Source: Streptomyces sp. CB02261
GTDB taxonomy: Bacteria; Actinomycetota; Actinomycetes; Streptomycetales; Streptomycetaceae
DNA: 64,000 nt
NCBI RefSeq assembly: GCF_001905665.1
Contig: NZ_LIVX01000012.1
Span: 186,001 to 250,000, forward strand
Direction: 5' to 3'
Numbering within the stretch: the stretch's first letter is position 1; each line of letters begins with the position of its first letter. The notes under the pieces were generated by a model, which saw nothing but the letters and a program-made list of their open reading frames with translations, had not been told where the DNA came from and did not search any database. Below are positions 60,818 to 64,000 of this stretch, piece by piece. A program made the position numbers and the translations under genes.

Positions 60818-60839
60818 GCCGGAGGCCCGAACCTCCGGC
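60818..60839 (+). terminator. Terminator after the small secreted protein gene
   Basis: An 8-bp stem GCCGGAGG/CCTCCGGC with a six-base CCCGAA loop begins 27 bp after the stop. No T-run follows, as is common in Streptomyces. Confidence 0.65.
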
Positions 60840-60934
60840 TGGGTGAGCCCTACGTCCCGAGACTCAGGCACAGGCGCCGTCCGAGGCGTCCCACGGACGT
60901 AGGTCTGGGGGGCGCGGTTGCGTTTCTGGTCCGG

Positions 60935-61140
60935 CTACGGGGCGGGGGTGTAGTGGACGACGGTGGTCTCGCAGGCCTCCGCGTACACCTTCAGGGCGTC
61001 GGCCTCGGCCTGGTCCGCGGCCAGGCCCCAGCGCAGCTTCGTGGCCGTCCACTCGCCGATGTAGCGGCACTGCGCCTCGGGCAGCGGCGGCATCCATTCG
61101 GCCGGGTCCCGGTCGGCCTTGGCCCGGTTCGACCACCATG
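60935..61140 (-). pseudogene. C-terminal remnant of an HNH endonuclease family protein
   Basis: Reading leftwards, the frame TWWSNRAKADRDPAEWMPP, PEAQCRYIGEWTATKLRWGLAADQAEADAL and ETTVVHYTPAP-stop matches the C-terminal end of secreted GmrSD-like HNH proteins (NRxKxDxDPxxWxPP then RxCxYxxxWxxxKxRW). The HNH catalytic part and signal peptide are absent: coding similarity ends abruptly at about 61140. It is a gene fragment left by deletion or rearrangement. Confidence 0.75.
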
Positions 61141-61286
61141 TGGATCATTCCGCCGACACCTGCCCTGGGCCGGGGACCAGAGCGCCTGGAGCAGCAGAGC
61201 GGCCGAGAGCCCGTACCCGCCCTCGAGGCCGGCGGGAGTGCCGAATCGGCTGACAGCTCCACCGGCCCGGACCTAGCGTTTCCGGT

Positions 61287-62009
61287 ATGACCGAGATTCC
61301 CGATGTCCTCTCGCCGCGCGATGAAGCCCGGCTGGAACTCTCCTCGCGGGCCCGGATGCTCGCCGAACGGGCCGCCGCCCTGGTCCCGGTCGCGGTCGAC
61401 CCCAAGCCCGGGGACCTGATCACCCAAGCGACCACGCTTCAGGCGCTGGTTCAGGACCTGCTTCGCGCAGCCGTCGTGGCAGAGCGGGAGCAGGGCCTGA
61501 CCCCGGCCCGGATCGAGGAATTCACCGGGCGCCGGACCTGGAACGAGGCCGTACTGCAGTGGGCGCGCGACCTCCGGCGCAACCGCAGCGGCATGCCCGC
61601 CCCGGCGCTCGCCGAGAGCCTCGACGCATGGGCCGCGGAACAGACCCCCGGCACGCCCCGCCCGGTCACCGACGGGCTGGACGCGACCCGCTTCCCCGGC
61701 TCGGTGCAGTACGAGGCACATCAGCGGGCCCGCGCCGAGCACCTCCACACGGCCCTGGCCAAAGCCGTTCAGGAGCGCGCGGACGCGTGGGAGGACCTCA
61801 ACGCGCTGGCCGACGACGATGACGCCGGCGTCGACCATCCCGTCAACGTACGGGTCGTCGCCGTGTGCAGGAACCTGGCCGAGATCTACCGGGACCTCGC
61901 CCTGGCCGAACCCACCTTCTGCCACGAATACGAGGCCGAGGCCCACAACTTCAGCCGCGCGGCAGACCGCTTCGCCGAGCACGGGCCGCTCGGCTACCCG
62001 GCAGAGTAG
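61287..62009 (+). CDS. Hypothetical protein, 240 aa
   Basis: From an ATG at 61287. Helical and charged: RDEARLELSSRARMLAERAAALV, QATTLQALVQDLLRAAVVAEREQG, EEFTGRRTWNEAVLQWARDLRRN and a C-terminal segment AVCRNLAEIYRDLALAEPTFCHEYEAEAHNFSRAADRFAEH. A helix-turn-helix-like piece (GLTPARIEEFTGRRTWNEAVLQWA) could bind DNA, as in many Streptomyces small proteins with a weak recognition helix. Codon use is normal. Not assigned to a family. Confidence 0.7.
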   Translation: MTEIPDVLSPRDEARLELSSRARMLAERAAALVPVAVDPKPGDLITQATTLQALVQDLLRAAVVAEREQGLTPARIEEFTGRRTWNEAVLQWARDLRRNRSGMPAPALAESLDAWAAEQTPGTPRPVTDGLDATRFPGSVQYEAHQRARAEHLHTALAKAVQERADAWEDLNALADDDDAGVDHPVNVRVVAVCRNLAEIYRDLALAEPTFCHEYEAEAHNFSRAADRFAEHGPLGYPAE

Positions 62010-62154
62010 AACCGCTCACGATCGTCCTCTCACGGGACCGTCCGCCGGGCGGCCGCGACCTCGACGCGGGTCAAAGCCGCGCGGAGCTCGACCCGTCCAG
62101 GTGGTCCGGGCGGTGCTCCCGACTCCACCACCGTCAAGGAGCGTTCTGGCGGGC

Positions 62155-62352
62155 ATGGAACCGATTGACCCCATTCACGTCAGCGAGCCCGGCCTGATCG
62201 TCCTGGACCTCACCGCCACCGACGAAGCGACCCTCCAGGCAGCCGTCGAGCAACTCGGCCGGCACTGGGCGACCTCCGGGACACCACGGGTCCGGCGCGT
62301 CCCCGGAGAGCCGGGTGTGACCGCACGGCTCTACGCCGACCTGCGCCGCTGA
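62155..62352 (+). CDS. DUF6207-like small protein
   Basis: 65 residues from an ATG at 62155 with AAGGAG about 13 bases upstream. The sequence pattern (EPIDPIHVSEPGLIVLDLTA, DEATLQAAVEQLGRHWATSG, GEPGVTARLYADLRR) matches the short, highly conserved Streptomyces DUF6207 group as I recall it. Its single beta-alpha-beta unit has no known catalytic residue and no known function. The gene stands alone. Confidence 0.8.
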   Translation: MEPIDPIHVSEPGLIVLDLTATDEATLQAAVEQLGRHWATSGTPRVRRVPGEPGVTARLYADLRR

Positions 62353-62897
62353 CCCACAAGCCGCCTCTGCGGTCGGCTGTGCGCCAGCCCCGGGCTGGTC
62401 CCGGGCGGGCCCCGGCTTGTGCGGGCTGCTTGGTCGGACAGCCGGGTGTGGGTCGTGGGATCGGGGGCATGCGGGTGGTGAGCGCGTGGGACCGCTCTGG
62501 ATATGCAGGGCCTGCCGACCCCCCTTCCGGCGGGCTCTTGGGTGGATGAACGGCCCGTACCGGGTGACGGTGCGGGCCGTTCGGCGCGTGTGCCGGGCGG
62601 CGCCGGATTGTGGAGCGGTAGCCCCCCGCCCCGCCTTCCCGGTATGCCTCGAGGTCCTCGTACGGGTTGCGGGGCTTGCCCATACCCGCGGCACCGGCCG
62701 TATTCAAGGCTTGCCCAGGGCCGCCCGAGGCTTGCCCTACCGAGAGAAGCACCAGGTCAGAAGTCCGCGAACTATTGAATGAGGTGTCCCCGCGGCCAAG
62801 AGTGCCGAGGAGTTGCGCGGCTAACCCCTTATCCCTTGAAAGCGCGGATCGCCGCGTCGACCGACCGGCCATCCCACACTCAACCAGGGGGACATCC
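62353..62897. other. 545-bp region without a recognised gene
   Basis: GC-rich with many overlapping open frames on both strands, none with coding-like codon use. A short AT-richer stretch (about 62755-62785) may be the promoter for the gene at 62898. No repeat or RNA signature seen. Confidence 0.5.
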
Positions 62898-63148
62898 ATG
62901 TCCGACTCGACCCAGCAGCCCACCGAGCAGTCCGTTGCGCAGCCCGTCCAGCAGCCCGCCCGGGAGCGGGCCGCGGAGCCCGCTGTGGCTTTTCTACGTC
63001 GCCACGGAGCGGTGATCCTGCTCGCCCTGTTGTTCCTCGGCTACGTCCTGCACGACCGCCCGCCCTGCGCGAGACCATCGGCGCCCTCGCTACCGCGGCC
63101 TCGCCCGGCATCGCGCTGATGGCCCTGACCCTGCTCCGCCGCCGGTAG
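62898..63148 (+). pseudogene. Small membrane protein gene with an apparent one-base frameshift
   Basis: From an ATG at 62898 the reading has a Gln/Pro-rich N-terminus, then a hydrophobic helix AVILLALLFLGYVLHD and continues to a stop at 63117-63119 as Pro/Arg noise. In another frame from about 63060 a natural ending follows: LRETIGALATAASPGIALMALTLLRRR-stop at 63148, with a second hydrophobic helix. The intact product would have two membrane helices, as in the small membrane proteins of Streptomyces mobile elements. The frameshift is real decay or a base-calling error. Confidence 0.6.
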
Positions 63149-63225
63149 CCGGCCCCCATACCCGCGACCAGGGGGCGCGCCACCACGCGTGCCTCCGTCG
63201 CGGGTCGTGGGCGACGGGCCCGGCG

Positions 63226-63789
63226 TCACGTGCCGGTGAGCTTGTCGAAATCGGGGGCGTAGGCGGTCATCCAGTGCGGGTTAAGCCGGTAGTAGACGAC
63301 CTCGCGGTTCCAGTCGAAGGCGTCGTCGTCGCCGTAGAAGTCCTTCAGGTAGGCGAGGAGTTCTTGCCAGTCGGCCGTGGTCTCGGCGTCCTCGGGGTTC
63401 AGCTCCTCCACCGTGCCGTGGGTGAACACGCCGAGATCCTCGCCGCGCATGTGCGCGACGCTGGCGGCCGGACGGGCCGCGAGATGACGGGCCTTGGCGG
63501 CGTTGCGCGACGTGCCGAAGTGCCACCGGCCGTGCAGGAAGTGCCCGTCGGCGCCGCTGATCCGCGGTTCGCCCTTTGCGGTCACCGTGGAGAGGGCGAG
63601 CGTGCACATGCCGGTGAGGACCCCGGTGAGCTGCGCCGCCGTAATGGTGGAGCCCTCGACAATGGAGCGGAGGTGTGCGGTCGAGCCGGAGAGTGAGGAG
63701 TCGAGGAGGGACTGGAGCTTGTCGAGTTCTTCTGGGGTTTCGCGCATACGTCCATCGTCGGCCGTAAACCCGACACCCTTTGTCGTCAT
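63226..63789 (-). CDS. PNPOx-like split-barrel flavin-binding protein
   Basis: 187 residues from an ATG at 63789 (an ATG at 63747 would remove 14 residues). Split-barrel fold as in pyridoxamine 5'-phosphate oxidase-related proteins: VLTGMCTLALSTVTAKGEPRISGADGHFLHGRWHFGTSRNAAKARHLAARPAASVAH, and a C-terminal WNREVVYYRLNPHWMTAYAP. Such proteins bind FMN, F420 or heme and are often of unknown substrate. It is a monocistronic leftward gene near the right edge. Confidence 0.85.
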   Translation of the reverse strand: MTTKGVGFTADDGRMRETPEELDKLQSLLDSSLSGSTAHLRSIVEGSTITAAQLTGVLTGMCTLALSTVTAKGEPRISGADGHFLHGRWHFGTSRNAAKARHLAARPAASVAHMRGEDLGVFTHGTVEELNPEDAETTADWQELLAYLKDFYGDDDAFDWNREVVYYRLNPHWMTAYAPDFDKLTGT

Positions 63790-64000
63790 TGATGAAGCAG
63801 CGGCGAGGTTGCTCCGCGCGCGCCCGGGTACCCCTTCGCCCCAGTGCTAGGAGGGGCACTTCCGCTAGGCAGTTTCGTTTGGATCAGCGGGCGAGTTTCG
63901 ATGCCGTTGGTGATCTTGAATTGGGTATCTACCGTGCTGCGCAGCAGATCTCCGCTTCGCGTGGCCCTGACGGCGTGTTGACCGACTCGGATGGTCCTCA
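63790..64000. other. Right edge, upstream region and an incomplete reading
   Basis: The first ~80 bp are the upstream region of the split-barrel gene. The rest is AT-richer than average (for example GTGATCTTGAATTGGG) and carries an open reading (EL-G-I-Y-R-A-A-Q-Q-I) that runs off the edge. Too short to name. It could be the start of an inserted element. Confidence 0.3.

Noticed and set aside
62210..62923. 237-codon minus-strand reading
   Set aside because: Overlaps DUF6207 antisense and has no protein-like pattern.

Overview
The window is high-GC actinobacterial DNA with GTG starts, four-base ATGA/GTGA stop-start overlaps and strong G/C third-position bias. It is almost certainly a Streptomyces chromosome. 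About 48 kb at the left is one large biosynthetic gene cluster that continues past the left edge. The rest is ordinary accessory chromosome with several decayed genes.

Layout of the cluster. 1-7684 (-): serine hydrolase (partial), two FAD-linked oxidases, an acyl-CoA-dehydrogenase-like monooxygenase, an SDR, a DUF2306 membrane protein and a solute-binding-protein homologue without an export signal. 7854-11441 (+): an HpaB-type two-component hydroxylase, a free carrier protein, a free condensation enzyme and a YCII protein. 11524-28930 (-): a methyltransferase, a cytochrome P450 fused in frame to a zinc alcohol dehydrogenase, a second flavin monooxygenase, a three-part methyltransferase, an MIO tyrosine aminomutase-type enzyme, an NRPS protein with a degenerate condensation domain plus an adenylation domain, three ATP-grasp ligases, a cysteine-synthase homologue, a serine acetyltransferase and a GNAT enzyme. 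29316-34585 (+): an ALDH-fold enzyme, a ThDP enzyme, an AMP ligase and a neocarzinostatin-family apoprotein. 34643-45050 (-): an SH3-like protein, a flavin monooxygenase fused to an FMN reductase, a dihydroorotase-like amidohydrolase, an acyl-CoA dehydrogenase, a PrpF-like isomerase, an asparagine synthetase, a second cysteine-synthase homologue, an HpaI-type aldolase and a TauD dioxygenase. 45435-48608 (+): a tautomerase, an MFS exporter, MetK and a small unknown protein.

How they may work together. The aminomutase, HpaB hydroxylase, free carrier and free condensation enzyme match the beta-tyrosine module of chromoprotein enediynes such as C-1027, and the apoprotein is of the type that carries those compounds. 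No enediyne polyketide synthase is in the window. Instead there are ATP-grasp ligases, serine-derived amino-acid enzymes, AsnB and a cyclic amidohydrolase. Either the polyketide genes lie left of the window, or this is a peptide-like product carried by a chromoprotein apoprotein. The second option is the main lead. The product cannot be deduced from sequence alone.

Right of 48.6 kb: a membrane protein, an SDR with a coupled small protein, two AhpD-like paralogues flanking a decayed 3-kb segment (TrmB/LuxR-type regulator, candidate small peptide, rsgA pseudogene), an MHS-type MFS, a multicopper oxidase, an SIGS-repeat protein, a truncated SRAP protein, gene remnants (HNH endonuclease tail, frameshifted reading frames), a DUF6207 protein and a PNPOx-like protein.
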